This document shows positions 36,644-46,669 of a DNA stretch of 64,000 nt, in pieces; position 1 is the stretch's first letter; the number at the start of each line of letters is the position of its first letter. The notes beneath the pieces were generated by a model. That model saw nothing but the letters and a program-made list of their open reading frames with translations, did not search any database and was not told where the DNA came from. The DNA comes from an uncultured Pseudomonadales bacterium. Lineage in GTDB: Bacteria > Pseudomonadota > Gammaproteobacteria > Pseudomonadales > Pseudohongiellaceae. Where the stretch lies: contig CALSTS010000004.1 of assembly GCA_943789335.1 (NCBI GenBank), positions 145,933 through 209,932 of the forward strand, given 5' to 3'. The position numbers and the translations under genes are program-made.

Positions 36644-38801
36644 AGACCTTACTCTCAGAGTCACTTGTGTTTACATTATCCACATCATCATTGCTTTTTG
36701 GCAATGGCGATCCCTCTGGCCGCGGCAACAATAAAGCAAAAGTAGTTCCGCGTTGATCACTTTGGCAGCTAATAATGCCTCCGAGCTCTTCTACAAAATT
36801 TTTCACAACAGCTAGTCCGGAACCAGTATGGCTATCATCCTTACTCGTATTGCCCGGCATAAATAAATTTTGCATTATGCTTTCCGTTATTCCCGGCCCA
36901 TTATCAATTATATTAATCATCACGTAGTTGACCTGGTTCATATTTAAATTACTACGTGTTTCAACTTTTATTGCGCCGTTTTCTACACAAGCTTCTGCTG
37001 CATTTTTAAGTAAGTTTATTAAGATTTGCTTGAGAGAGTTTTCTTTGCCTAAGATAAATGGCAACTTTGGATCTAAATCTAACTCAATCGTTATAGCTTT
37101 TTCTTCAGGTATCGAGGCAGAAAAAACTTTGTTGATCCCAGTGATAATTTTATTCAAGTCTAGAGAGCTTGCTTTGTCCTCTGGTTCAGAATTATTACCA
37201 AGCTTATTAAGTATTTGTCTGACGCGTTCAATTTCAGTTTCAATTACTTTAATCTCTTCGTGCAGCTCTGAATCTTCTTCTTGTTTTAAGCTTAATATTT
37301 TCATGTAATTTTTAATAATACTTAAAGGGTTATTAGCCTCATGCACAGCTTCCCGAATTTTTTGTTGATAGTAAAACTCCTGATTATTAATTGCGCTGTG
37401 GGCGGTGAGTACTTCTTGCTCAATATATAACTGATGCAAAGTATTTCTTAAGGTCGTTTCTTGTAAATATGCTTTCCCCCCCATCTCGTTAACCCCAAAC
37501 ACTACTAGGGCTACTACTTTATTTTTATAAATAACAGGGTCACAAAGTAATGCTGTCTTACCAAGAGCTTTTAAAATTTGAAGATCTGCTACTTTGATAT
37601 TCGTATCTGCGGCTTCCAACACTATGGCTTTATTATTTTGATAGCTTGCCGCAACCTTACTTGGATTTTCCGACAACAGCAGCGATATTTTAGGCTTGGA
37701 TTCTTCTGATGTAGTGCTCAAAGCTATTGATAAATTCTGCTCATCTACGTCAGGCAAAAAAACTAAGGCTTGTCCGCCTTCAAAAAGCTCATTAGACAAA
37801 ATTTTCAAAACATCTATAAATTTCGGCGGCTTATTGCTATTTGCTGTATGCAATATTTTTGTAATATTGTTGATGCCTTGAGCCTGATTTAACATTGCCG
37901 CTTTCTTTTCAGCTCTACTAGATGCACTTGCATTTTCTGGTAAAGGCAACCGTTTACTTGTAGATAGTTCAATTTGCAGCACATCCAGATAACTCTGAAT
38001 ACTTTCTGTACTAGATTTTTGAATAGACCTGAGCGCCTCCTGTTCCAATCCAAAAAGTTTTTGCCCAGCATTAATTAGATCAAAATCTATGTCTTCTTTG
38101 CTGGCTAATTGATTTGCAAACCAGCATAACTTTACTTCGGTACTAGCATCTTCTATATCTTCAAAGGGCCGATGATGAAAACGTATGGCATCTGAATCTA
38201 TAAATCCGAGCTTACAGCCTTCTAGAAAAGATGCTCCTAACTCAGCATGGCTTACGCCGAATGTTTGCTGCTCCAAACGAGAAAGCTCAGTTTCCGAAGA
38301 TGTTTTTGCATGCAGCATGAAGTAGTCATTGTTATAGACGCTGGCCAATATCAATTCACCAAGGTTTATTAATAATGCTGTCGTTTCAAGTTTGGCTGAC
38401 TGTGGAAATTTACAAGAGCTCGCTAGCCCTGAAGTGTATTTACTACATAGAACGGCGTGTCGCCAATGTAAAAGGTGAAAATTGTCATGCTTCTTGGGCA
38501 ACAATAAAGGATTATATTGGGTGGTTGAGCTTCTTATTTGTTCAAATACAATTTTTCTTGCGCTCTCTTGCCCTAAGATTGCTAGGTCTACATTCGGCGA
38601 CTCGGCTTTTAATGCTATCAGCGACTGCAACAACAAAATGGGAGAATGCTTTAGAAGGTCTGCTAATTTTTGGGAGGCAAGGTCATCCTCCTGTTAGTTG
38701 GCCTCTCCTTCTAACTCCAGGTCTCTAAGAAGAAGCTCTGGCAAAGAAAAAGCTTTGGACAGATGAAATTGATCTAAAATAGCGCTTACTGGTTCGGACA
38801 T
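36627..38801 (-). CDS. HDOD-GAF-histidine kinase, with an in-frame TAA near the N-terminus
   Basis: A sensor with an N-terminal HDOD domain (about 15-265: LKHSPILLLQSLIALKAE, FHLLHWRHAVLCSKY, ALLINLGELILA, FGVSHAELGASFLEGCKLGF), a GAF-like domain (FIDVLKILSNELFEGGQALV), a HisKA box with the phospho-His in REAVHEANNPLSIIK, and an HATPase (NLLKNAAEAC, IDNGPGITES, TGSGLAVVKNFVEELGG). ATG 38801 opens MSEPVSAILDQFHLSKAF, a plausible HDOD start, but codon 36 is TAA (38696-38694) and the frame then stays open. The first good restart would be a TTG at 38636. It forms an operon with the receiver-GGDEF-EAL gene, probably its partner. Confidence 0.82.
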
Positions 38802-38966
38802 TGCCCTATTGTGATACCTGTCGTGCACTTATCAAAATAATCAGATGATTCTACAGTAAGTACTCAACAGGGTCACGGCCAAGAATTAACTGTTTTGAAG
38901 TATTTATTTATGTGGATTTCAAGCATTTGATTAGCGCCCAGAAAGAAAAAATCCTAGAATGAAGCT

Positions 38967-41075
38967 ATGGATAAAAAAAGCGCTAAGGCTTCTTCCAACG
39001 ACTTAACTCAGATGCCTTTAACCCATCTACAAGGGGTGGGTCCTGCCCTAGAGAAAAAGCTTGCTGGCCTCAACATCTATCACCCTCTCGATTTACTCTT
39101 TCATCTTCCCTTTCGCTACCAAGATAGAACGCACATTACATCCATTGCAGCCCTGCAGGTCGGTTCAGATGTGGTCATTGAAGGCCATATTTTGGGTACT
39201 GCTATAGTTTTTGGCCGGCGTAGAAGCCTCTTGGTCAAAATTCGGGATCAAAGCGGTATTGCCAATCTGCGTTTCTTTCATTTTAGCGCTGCCCAAAAAA
39301 ACAGCTTGGCAGAAGGCAAACGTATTCGCTGCTATGGAGAAGTTAAATGGGGGCGCAGCGGTATTGAGCTGTTTCATCCTGAGTATAAAATTATCGATGA
39401 GCAAGATCGATTTTCAAGCACCAAAACTCTTACGCCTATCTACCCCAGCACCGATGGCCTGCAACAAAATCGTCTACGCAATATTATTGAGCAAGCTTTA
39501 ATCTTATTAAGACAAGGTGCAAATTTGATTGACTATTTGCCATCTAAATTGAACCAGGAATTCGGCACCAACAATTTAAAAGACGCGTTGCTTTACATTC
39601 ACCAGCCTCCAAAAAATGCTCAATTAGAAAAGCTAGAAGCTGGCTTACACCCAGCCCAACAACGCCTCGCGTTTGAAGAACTCTTGGCACACTACTTATG
39701 TCTGCGCCGACTAAGAGAAAATGCCCAGCAAGATAAAGCACCTTCATTAAGCGCCGACTCTGAACTAATTCTCGTATTGATTCAAAACCTCCCCTTTTCA
39801 CTGACTAGCGCTCAACAAAAAGTCTTCGCTGATGTAAGCAAAGACCTTGCTACTAATAAGCCAATGCTTAGGTTAGTTCAAGGCGATGTGGGCTCAGGTA
39901 AGACCATCATCGCCATCCTTGCTGCATTACAGACTGTTGGAAATGGATATCAGGTAGCCGTGATGGCGCCAACAGAAATTCTTGCTGAACAACATTTTTT
40001 AAATTTCTCTGAGTTACTCGAAAGTCTCAATGTAGAAATTGCTTTCTTAAGCGGCAAAATCAAAGGCAAAACGCGTTCGGAAACACTGGCTTTAATTGGC
40101 AATGGGCAAGCTCAGATCGTTATTGGCACTCATGCGCTATTCCAAGATGAGGTTCAGTTCAAAAGGCTTGGTTTAATGGTCATTGACGAACAGCATCGCT
40201 TTGGAGTGCATCAGCGCCTAGCGCTTCGAGAAAAAGGCCAAAGTCATGGAGCAAGTCCTCATCAATTAATTATGACTGCTACTCCTATCCCCAGAACGTT
40301 GATGATGAGCGCTTACGCCGACCTTGATTGCTCCATTATTGGCGAGCTTCCGCCTGGCCGCTCCCCAGTAAATACTGTATTAATTGCTGAAAGCCGGCGC
40401 TCGCAAGTGATAGAAAGAATTCAAGATGCTTGCTCTAGAGGCCGTCAGGCTTATTGGGTCTGCACTTTAATTGAAGAATCAGAAATGCTGCAATGCCAAG
40501 CGGCTGAAGTGACTTTCGCCAACCTACAGCAACAACTAAAAAACATAGATGTTGGCTTAATTCATGGTCGCATGAAGCCCAAAGAAAAGTCTGAGATCAT
40601 GCATCAGTTTAAAAGTGGAAACATTAAGTTATTAATCGCAACCACTGTGATCGAAGTCGGTGTTGATGTGCCGAACGCCTCTTTAATGATCATAGAAAAC
40701 CCAGAGCGACTGGGGCTTGCACAATTACATCAATTACGCGGCAGGGTTGGTAGGGGCAGCGAAAAGAGCCATTGCCTTTTGCTTTATCAAACTCCCTTAT
40801 CTGAACTCGGCAAACAGCGCCTAGAAATTATGCGCAGTAGCAATGACGGCTTTTATATTGCACAAAAAGATATGGAAATTCGTGGGCCCGGAGAAGTCCT
40901 GGGAACTCGCCAAACTGGCTTGATGGAACATAAAATTGCCAACCTGAGTCGTGATTCACACTTGCTTGATAACATTAAAATCTGGGGCGAAAACTTGCGA
41001 GAGCACCACCCAGGAAATATTGACCCTTTGATTGATCGCTGGCTCTCGGTTAATCAGCAGTATGGAAATGTTTAG
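38967..41075 (+). CDS. recG: ATP-dependent DNA helicase RecG
   Basis: Branched-DNA translocase that reverses stalled forks and processes recombination intermediates. A 702-residue protein: wedge domain at the N-terminus (HLQGVGPALEKKLAGLNIYH, FHLPFRYQDRT), superfamily 2 motor with GDVGSGKTIIA (motif I), DEQHRFGV (motif II), MTATPIPRTLM (motif III), TTVIEVGVDVPNASLMII and QLRGRVGRG (motif VI), and the C-terminal LGTRQTG. Complete and of usual length. It ends overlapping the convergent transporter gene by 4 bases. Confidence 0.96.
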   Translation: MDKKSAKASSNDLTQMPLTHLQGVGPALEKKLAGLNIYHPLDLLFHLPFRYQDRTHITSIAALQVGSDVVIEGHILGTAIVFGRRRSLLVKIRDQSGIANLRFFHFSAAQKNSLAEGKRIRCYGEVKWGRSGIELFHPEYKIIDEQDRFSSTKTLTPIYPSTDGLQQNRLRNIIEQALILLRQGANLIDYLPSKLNQEFGTNNLKDALLYIHQPPKNAQLEKLEAGLHPAQQRLAFEELLAHYLCLRRLRENAQQDKAPSLSADSELILVLIQNLPFSLTSAQQKVFADVSKDLATNKPMLRLVQGDVGSGKTIIAILAALQTVGNGYQVAVMAPTEILAEQHFLNFSELLESLNVEIAFLSGKIKGKTRSETLALIGNGQAQIVIGTHALFQDEVQFKRLGLMVIDEQHRFGVHQRLALREKGQSHGASPHQLIMTATPIPRTLMMSAYADLDCSIIGELPPGRSPVNTVLIAESRRSQVIERIQDACSRGRQAYWVCTLIEESEMLQCQAAEVTFANLQQQLKNIDVGLIHGRMKPKEKSEIMHQFKSGNIKLLIATTVIEVGVDVPNASLMIIENPERLGLAQLHQLRGRVGRGSEKSHCLLLYQTPLSELGKQRLEIMRSSNDGFYIAQKDMEIRGPGEVLGTRQTGLMEHKIANLSRDSHLLDNIKIWGENLREHHPGNIDPLIDRWLSVNQQYGNV

Positions 41076-42349
41076 GGCTCTAGTATGCCTAACTCACCTT
41101 GGCGTTTGGCAATAATGACGGCTCCACAGGAGTCGCTAAAGATGTTTATAGATGTTCTGAACATATCCAAAACACGGTCAGTTACCAGCAATAACCCAAT
41201 AGCCTCAATTGGCAATCCTATCGCGGTTAATATCACAGTAATCGCTACCAGACTGGCAGCAGGAATGCCTGCGACGCCTATAGAGGTTAATAAGGCTATT
41301 AACACCACTGTAAACTGGGTGGCAAAACTTAAGTCCAGCCCATAAGCCTGTGCCAGAAAAATTGCGGCCACGCATTCATAAAGCGCCGTACCATCCATAT
41401 TCACTGTCGCGCCTAAAGGCAGAACAAAGCTTGTGGTTTTTTCAGACACTCCAGCATTTTTTTCTACTAACTCCATAGTTAAAGGCAAGGTCGCTGAGGA
41501 TGAGGCTGTTGAAAACCCCGTCAGAATTGCTGGTGCCATTACCTTGAAATGCGCTAAGGGGCTTACACCGCCAACATATTTTAACAATAAGGGTAAAACG
41601 ACAAAAACATGTGTGGCTAGTGCTAACAATACAGTGATAAAAAAGATCAGCATTGGCTGAAATGCAGCAAAGCCTGTTTCTGCAACAGTTCCGGCAACCA
41701 GACCAAATACACCATAAGGCGCAAAACGCATAATCCACATCGTAATACGCATCATGGTTTCAGAAATCCCTTGCCAGAAATTAAGCAAGACCTCTCCCTG
41801 GCGGTTGGGGATTTGCGTCATAAAATAGCCAAAGACCAGTGCAAAAAAGATAAGACCTAACATCTGGCCTTCTGCTGCTGCGGCGACGATATTGGTAGGA
41901 ATCATGCGTAGGAAAATTGCGGCGATATCGCCGCCGCCACGACCTTCAACGCTAGCAACGGCTGAAGCCAGCGTTCCTTGATCAAGACTAAGATTTAAAC
42001 TCTCGCCTGCAGCTACCCCGTCAATAATTCCAGGGCTTATAAGGTTCACATAAAAGAGGCCTACCAAGATGGCCAAGGTGCTGGTCAATGCATAATATCC
42101 CAGCGTCATGCCTCCAAGCTTGCCTAGATCACTACGCCCTCCCATATTTGCTACACCACAAATAATAGAAGCCATAATTAAAGGAACGATGATCATGCGT
42201 AAGGCATTTAAGAACATGGTCCCAATAAAGTCGTACATGGCATAAAAGGTGACGCCAAAAATGCTAAGCTCTGTCCCTGTAAATTGCCCGCAAATGAATG
42301 CCAATAAGATGGCTATTAATATCTGCCAGTGTAGTTGGATTTTTACCAT
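41072..42349 (-). CDS. Dicarboxylate/amino acid:cation symporter (DAACS/GltP family)
   Basis: A 425-residue inner-membrane transporter. Family signatures are visible: ALRMIIVPLIMASIICGVAN, the serine-rich hairpin TGFSTASSSATLPLTMEL, the NMDGT motif in GATVNMDGTALYECVAAIF, and DMFRTSINIFSDSCGAVIIA in the last helix. Such carriers import glutamate, aspartate or C4-dicarboxylates with Na+ or H+. Substrate cannot be decided; the Asp in the last helix (DRVLDMFRTSIN) favours an acidic amino or dicarboxylic acid. It is convergent with recG and divergent from ubiA. Confidence 0.88.
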   Translation of the reverse strand: MVKIQLHWQILIAILLAFICGQFTGTELSIFGVTFYAMYDFIGTMFLNALRMIIVPLIMASIICGVANMGGRSDLGKLGGMTLGYYALTSTLAILVGLFYVNLISPGIIDGVAAGESLNLSLDQGTLASAVASVEGRGGGDIAAIFLRMIPTNIVAAAAEGQMLGLIFFALVFGYFMTQIPNRQGEVLLNFWQGISETMMRITMWIMRFAPYGVFGLVAGTVAETGFAAFQPMLIFFITVLLALATHVFVVLPLLLKYVGGVSPLAHFKVMAPAILTGFSTASSSATLPLTMELVEKNAGVSEKTTSFVLPLGATVNMDGTALYECVAAIFLAQAYGLDLSFATQFTVVLIALLTSIGVAGIPAASLVAITVILTAIGLPIEAIGLLLVTDRVLDMFRTSINIFSDSCGAVIIAKRQGELGILEP

Positions 42350-42452
42350 GATTTACTCCATTGAGTTCAGGCTATTTAAACAGTGCTATTTCTTTTATTC
42401 AATGCTCGCTAAAGACTGTCTATAATTACGCCTCACTAATTAAGTTGTGCCT

Positions 42453-43403
42453 ATGTATTTAAACGCTTTATTACAGAAAACCAAACAAAAGTTTAGCACT
42501 GCGCAATTAAGGCTCTGGAACTCAATCCAGCTTCATTTGCCCCTAGTTGCCCTTAAATTTCCAATTTACTGGAACTTAACTCGGATGAACCGCCCCATTG
42601 GTTTTTACCTTGTTTTGTGGCCGACACTCTGGTGCCTCTGGATTGCTGGCAACGGAAGCCCAGACATCAAGCTGGTGATCATTTTTTGCATAGGCACAGT
42701 TTTAATGCGAGCTGCAGGCTGCTGTATAAACGATTTTGCTGATCGAAATTTCGATGGTCGCGTGGCAAGAACCAAAGATCGGCCTATTACAAAAACACAA
42801 GCAAGCCCTAAAGAAGCTCTCTTGTTATGCGCTTCGCTATGCTTTTTTTCCTTCCTTTTAGTCTTGATGACAAATACATTGACCATTTTTATGGCTTTTG
42901 CTGCCTTAGGGCTCACCTTGATTTACCCATTCATGAAACGCTATACCCATTTGCCCCAGGTAGTTCTAGGCGCCGCTTTTTCATGGGGGGGCTTAATGGC
43001 ATTTACTGCACAAACGGGAACATTGCCAGCACAAGCCTGGCTTTTATATATCGGGACTCTGCTTTGGACTATCGCATTTGATACCCAGTACGCCATGGTT
43101 GATCGCGAAGATGATTTAAAAATTGGGGTGAAATCCACGGCTATTCTTTTTGCTGAGGGCGACATCTATGTTATTGCTTTTTTGCAGGTGTTTTTTTTGG
43201 TTACTCTGGCCTTTTGTGCCAGCTCTTTTCAGCTAGGAAACTGGTTTCAATTTGGCCTCTTATTAGCGGCAGGCTTTTTTATCTATCAACATACCCTGAC
43301 CTGGGATCGCCAACCAGAGCAATGCTTTAAAGCTTTTCTCAATAATAATTGGGTGGGCGTGGTGATTTTTGTTTTTACTATGCTGGATTTTATTTTTAGC
43401 TAG
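42453..43403 (+). CDS. ubiA: 4-hydroxybenzoate polyprenyltransferase UbiA
   Basis: Attaches the polyprenyl tail to 4-hydroxybenzoate in ubiquinone synthesis, in the inner membrane. A protein of about 316 residues with nine or so hydrophobic segments and the two Asp-rich prenyl-diphosphate motifs NDFADRNFDGRVARTKDRP and DTQYAMVDREDDLKIGVKS. Start at ATG 42453 (GTG 42447 is possible). ubiC, often upstream, is not present; ubiX lies 22 kb to the left. It overlaps the convergent PHP gene by 4 bases. Confidence 0.94.
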   Translation: MYLNALLQKTKQKFSTAQLRLWNSIQLHLPLVALKFPIYWNLTRMNRPIGFYLVLWPTLWCLWIAGNGSPDIKLVIIFCIGTVLMRAAGCCINDFADRNFDGRVARTKDRPITKTQASPKEALLLCASLCFFSFLLVLMTNTLTIFMAFAALGLTLIYPFMKRYTHLPQVVLGAAFSWGGLMAFTAQTGTLPAQAWLLYIGTLLWTIAFDTQYAMVDREDDLKIGVKSTAILFAEGDIYVIAFLQVFFLVTLAFCASSFQLGNWFQFGLLLAAGFFIYQHTLTWDRQPEQCFKAFLNNNWVGVVIFVFTMLDFIFS

Positions 43404-44272
43404 TATTTAATCCGCGCAGGTTTTTGCCACTCGAGAGAGGCCCCAAGATTAGCCAGCATCATCAGGCCCTGGTCGTAATTCCTGCCAACAGAATTGATGC
43501 CATGGGAATCATCCCCTGGCACTAATGCAATTCCTTTGGCCATAGCCATTTTCAAAATAGATAGTGATGGATATTGCTCCAAGCCTTTATCAAAACCTCT
43601 CAAATTGAAATCGATAATCAGTTTATTTTCAGCAATAAAGTCCAGATTTCGTTCAATTTTTTCTATAACAGAAGGGTTTGTAAGAGTACTTAAATAATCC
43701 GGATCAAATGCTCTAATTAAATCAAAATGCGCCACAACTGCTGGACAAAATTCTTGCATCATAGCGAATTGAGAATCAAAGTAATCGCAGTAAAGCTGAG
43801 TCATGCTGCCAGACTCAGCAAGTGCCTGTTGGTAATCGTCTTTACTATAATCAATCCCAAAACCATTAACATGGTGTAATGAGCCTACTAAATAATCCGG
43901 CTGAAATTGCTTAATAAGGCCATGTACATAATCTTTAGTGCCTAAATAAGTTTCTATTTCAAAGGCTATCAAAAGCTCAATTTGATTGGCATATTTTTGC
44001 TGTAAATCTCGGCCGAGCCGAAAGTATTCGACGAAACGTTGCTGCATAAACTCTGCGCTTAAGCCGGCATCTGCTTCATCGGGGTACCTCATCTTGTCGG
44101 AAAGCGGAGGGATATGTTCAGTAATCCCTACCCATGTGAAACCCTGCTCAATATAGGCCTGAATAATACTCTCCAAATCGTCTTTGGCGTGCTGGCAAAA
44201 TTGCCCGCTGTGGCCGCCATGTACAGAAACCTTTGCAGTATCAGTTAATATATTTTCTAAGCCTTTGTTCAT
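43400..44272 (-). CDS. PHP-family phosphoesterase (histidinol-phosphatase type)
   Basis: A protein of about 290 residues with the PHP metal-binding signatures: VHGGHSGQFCQHAKDDLES (first His motif), VGITEHIPP, IAFEIETYLG, YLVGSLHHVNGFGIDY, VVAHFDLIRAFDP and LVPGDDSHG. Order and length match HisJ/HisK-type histidinol-phosphatases, but paralogues with other phosphate substrates are common and no his genes are near. Start at ATG 44272 behind AGGA; a TTG at 44281 is upstream. Convergent with ubiA, divergent from the GNAT-like gene. Confidence 0.8.
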   Translation of the reverse strand: MNKGLENILTDTAKVSVHGGHSGQFCQHAKDDLESIIQAYIEQGFTWVGITEHIPPLSDKMRYPDEADAGLSAEFMQQRFVEYFRLGRDLQQKYANQIELLIAFEIETYLGTKDYVHGLIKQFQPDYLVGSLHHVNGFGIDYSKDDYQQALAESGSMTQLYCDYFDSQFAMMQEFCPAVVAHFDLIRAFDPDYLSTLTNPSVIEKIERNLDFIAENKLIIDFNLRGFDKGLEQYPSLSILKMAMAKGIALVPGDDSHGINSVGRNYDQGLMMLANLGASLEWQKPARIKY

Positions 44273-44362
44273 GTTCCTCAATCTTGTAAACTCATTAATG
44301 CTAGCGTTTCATTTTGTTTGCACCTTAACCCATATTCGTTTATCAATAAACAGCCGGCTGCC

Positions 44363-45511
44363 GTGAGTCAAAAATACACAATAGAATTTTTAGACAGTAT
44401 TACCCAGGTTCCTGCTGATGACTGGAATAAGCTTGTGCATTCAGAATATCCTTTCCTGCAGCATGAGTTGATATATGCCCTTGAAAAAAGCGGGTGCGCC
44501 TCTGCGATTTCAGGCTGGAAGCCCAAGCATTTATTACTGAAAAATGATGCTGGAAAAATACTGGCATTAATGCCTCTTTATTTAAAAAATAATTCAATGG
44601 GAGAGTATGTTTTTGACTGGTCTTGGGCCGATGCATATTATCAGCATGGTGTAGAGTATTATCCAAAGTTGGTTACATCTGTTCCTTTTACTCCTTCAGC
44701 AGGGCCAAGAATTTGTATTGACCCCAATTCAAACAAACAAGAAATTCTAGCCGAAATAGTCAATAGCGTGCAGCAACAGGCCAAAATTTTACAAGCATCT
44801 AGTTGGCATATTTTATTTCCTGAAAAAGATTTATCAGATTCACTTGCCACTTTGAGCCTGGCTCAAAGGCAAGGCTGCCAGTATCAATGGTTTAATAAAA
44901 GCTATATAGATTTTGACAGCTTTTTGGGAAGCTTTACTTCTCGTAAACGTAAAAATTTGAAAAAAGAACGAAATAAAATTAAAGAAAATAATATTGAATT
45001 TGAGTGGCTAAACGGAAAAGAGATCTCTCAAGAACAATGGCAGATTTTTTATAAATTTTATCAAAACACTTATCTCGTTCGTGGAAGATCTGCTTATTTA
45101 AGCCTGCCTTTTTTTCTTGAAATTGCTCGACTTATGCCAGAAAAAATCTTACTTGTTTTAGCAAAAAAAGACAGCTCATATATCGCTGGAGCTTTAAGTT
45201 TCAAAGATGACAACGCGTTATATGGCCGCTTTTGGGGCTGCGATGAAGAATGGCAATTTCTTCACTTTGAAACCTGCTATTACCAAGGCATTGAATATTG
45301 TATCAAACATAAATTACAAAAATTTGATTCAGGCGCACAAGGCGAACATAAAATTCAACGCGGTTTTGAGCCCGTTTTAACGTATTCCAACCACTGGATA
45401 TCGCACCCTCAATTTAGCGCGGCAATTAATCAATTTATTGAAGAAGAAACAGACCACCTCTCACAATATCAGGTACTAGCAGAAAAACATCTGCCTTTCA
45501 AAAAAATATAA
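44363..45511 (+). CDS. FemAB/GNAT-like protein (COG3146, DUF482)
   Basis: A protein of about 382 residues related to the COG3146 group of predicted acyl- or aminoacyltransferases. Recognisable blocks: YPFLQHELIYALEKSGCA, PLYLKNNSMGEYVFDWSWAD, YYPKLVTSVPFTPSAGPRIC, FTSRKRKNLKKERNKI, LSFKDDNALYGRFWGCDEE, FDSGAQGEHKIQRGFEP. The last resemble the duplicated GNAT fold of FemABX enzymes. The substrate is unknown. I use GTG 44363; the frame is open to a TTG at 44318. Confidence 0.78.
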   Translation: MSQKYTIEFLDSITQVPADDWNKLVHSEYPFLQHELIYALEKSGCASAISGWKPKHLLLKNDAGKILALMPLYLKNNSMGEYVFDWSWADAYYQHGVEYYPKLVTSVPFTPSAGPRICIDPNSNKQEILAEIVNSVQQQAKILQASSWHILFPEKDLSDSLATLSLAQRQGCQYQWFNKSYIDFDSFLGSFTSRKRKNLKKERNKIKENNIEFEWLNGKEISQEQWQIFYKFYQNTYLVRGRSAYLSLPFFLEIARLMPEKILLVLAKKDSSYIAGALSFKDDNALYGRFWGCDEEWQFLHFETCYYQGIEYCIKHKLQKFDSGAQGEHKIQRGFEPVLTYSNHWISHPQFSAAINQFIEEETDHLSQYQVLAEKHLPFKKI

Positions 45512-45607
45512 AATCATAAGCCTTCTTTGATAAATCGCAAGCATCTGGCTTGCAGCAATGAGTTATCCGGCACAAGCTTAGACATCAGCAATAATTGGGA
45601 GATAATT

Positions 45608-45862
45608 TTGCCTAAAGAAAAGATCAAAGGCCTGATTTCAGACTTACATGAAAAACTTTCAGATTCACAATCCAGCCCTCAACAAGATCTTCTGTTAGCG
45701 CAACTACAGGCGCAGCTTGACAGCTGGGAAGGCCCCAAACCGGCTAATGGGGATTTCAAAGATGCCACCGAAGAATTGCTGGAAGAGCTTGAGGAAAGAC
45801 ATCCAAAAGCAGCTAGAATTGCTCTGGAAATTTTAGAATCTCTGGGGCATTTAGGGCTTTAG
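45608..45862 (+). CDS. DUF4404-family protein
   Basis: A small acidic protein of 84 residues starting at TTG 45608, which has GGGAGA six bases upstream; the family N-terminus (PKEKIKGLISDLHEKL) supports this start over an ATG-like start farther left. The rest is helical (DLLLAQLQAQLDSW, FKDATEELLEELEERHPKAA) and ends HLGL. The family is of unknown function. It is 8 bases from the convergent yaaA stop. Confidence 0.65.
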   Translation: MPKEKIKGLISDLHEKLSDSQSSPQQDLLLAQLQAQLDSWEGPKPANGDFKDATEELLEELEERHPKAARIALEILESLGHLGL

Positions 45863-45870
45863 TTTGTTTT

Positions 45871-46644
45871 TTAGCTTTGATTGCGCAAGAAAACCAATTC
45901 TTGTTCTGTGGATTCTTTTTTGCTGAAGCGATAACCTTCAGCCTTAAATGCCGTCAGGCCTTTTTTATCTTTTACTCGGTTTTTAATAATAAAAGAGCTC
46001 ATTTGTCCTCTAGCTTTTTTTGCAAAAAAGCTGATTACTTTATATTGGCCATTTTTAAAGTCTTTAAATACAGGGGTGATAATTTCAGCTTCACCTGTTT
46101 TACCTTTTAGCGCTTTAAAGTATTCATTAGACGCAAGGTTAATCAAAACATTATCTTTTTGATCTTTTAAGGCTTTAGAAATTGCCGCTCCTAATTGCTC
46201 CCCCCAAAAATCATAAAGCGACTCTCCTCGCCTATTTTTTAACCCTGCCCCCATTTCTAAACGGTATGGCTGCATTAGGTCTAATGGCCGCAATATTCCA
46301 TAGAGCCCAGATAAAATTCGTAAATGCTTTTGCGCAAAATCCAAATCAGTTTCTGTATATTGTTGAGCTTCAAGTCCTGCATAAACATCGCCTTTAAAAG
46401 CAAATATTGCTGGTCTAGAATTTTTTGGCGAAAAAGGGCGCTGCCAATTTAAATACCGAGAGACGTTCAGCTCTGCTAATTTTGAGCTGATATGCATTAA
46501 ATCTTGAATATCTTCGGGGTCAAAGGCTCTTAACACTTTAATTAGTTTATCTGACTCTTCAAGAAATTGCGGTTGGGAAAATTTCTTAGAAGGTAATGGG
46601 GTTTCATAATCTAATGTCTTTGCTGGTGATATAACAATAAGCAT
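45871..46644 (-). CDS. yaaA: Peroxide stress protein YaaA (DUF328)
   Basis: A 257-residue protein that in E. coli limits free iron and DNA damage during peroxide stress. Motifs: MLIVISPAKTLDYETPLP, AIFAFKGDVYAGL, LSGLYGILRPLDLMQPYRLE, NLASNEYFKAL, and VISFFAKKARGQMSSFIIKN. Complete and of usual length. It may be cotranscribed with the upstream hypothetical gene (25-base gap). Confidence 0.93.
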   Translation of the reverse strand: MLIVISPAKTLDYETPLPSKKFSQPQFLEESDKLIKVLRAFDPEDIQDLMHISSKLAELNVSRYLNWQRPFSPKNSRPAIFAFKGDVYAGLEAQQYTETDLDFAQKHLRILSGLYGILRPLDLMQPYRLEMGAGLKNRRGESLYDFWGEQLGAAISKALKDQKDNVLINLASNEYFKALKGKTGEAEIITPVFKDFKNGQYKVISFFAKKARGQMSSFIIKNRVKDKKGLTAFKAEGYRFSKKESTEQELVFLRNQS

Positions 46645-46669
46645 CTTTTTCTCTTTTCTTACCCTTGAT

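Noticed and set aside
34652..38696. UAA reassigned to an amino acid in this organism
   Set aside because: Dozens of intact genes in the window end with TAA, TAG or TGA at the expected family length, so the code is standard.
41433..41660. Open frame on the plus strand inside the symporter gene, like many others in the window
   Set aside because: It is a shadow of the real minus-strand gene; no ribosome site and no family match. Similar shadows at 1914-2258, 7307-7579 and 57985-58326 were left out.
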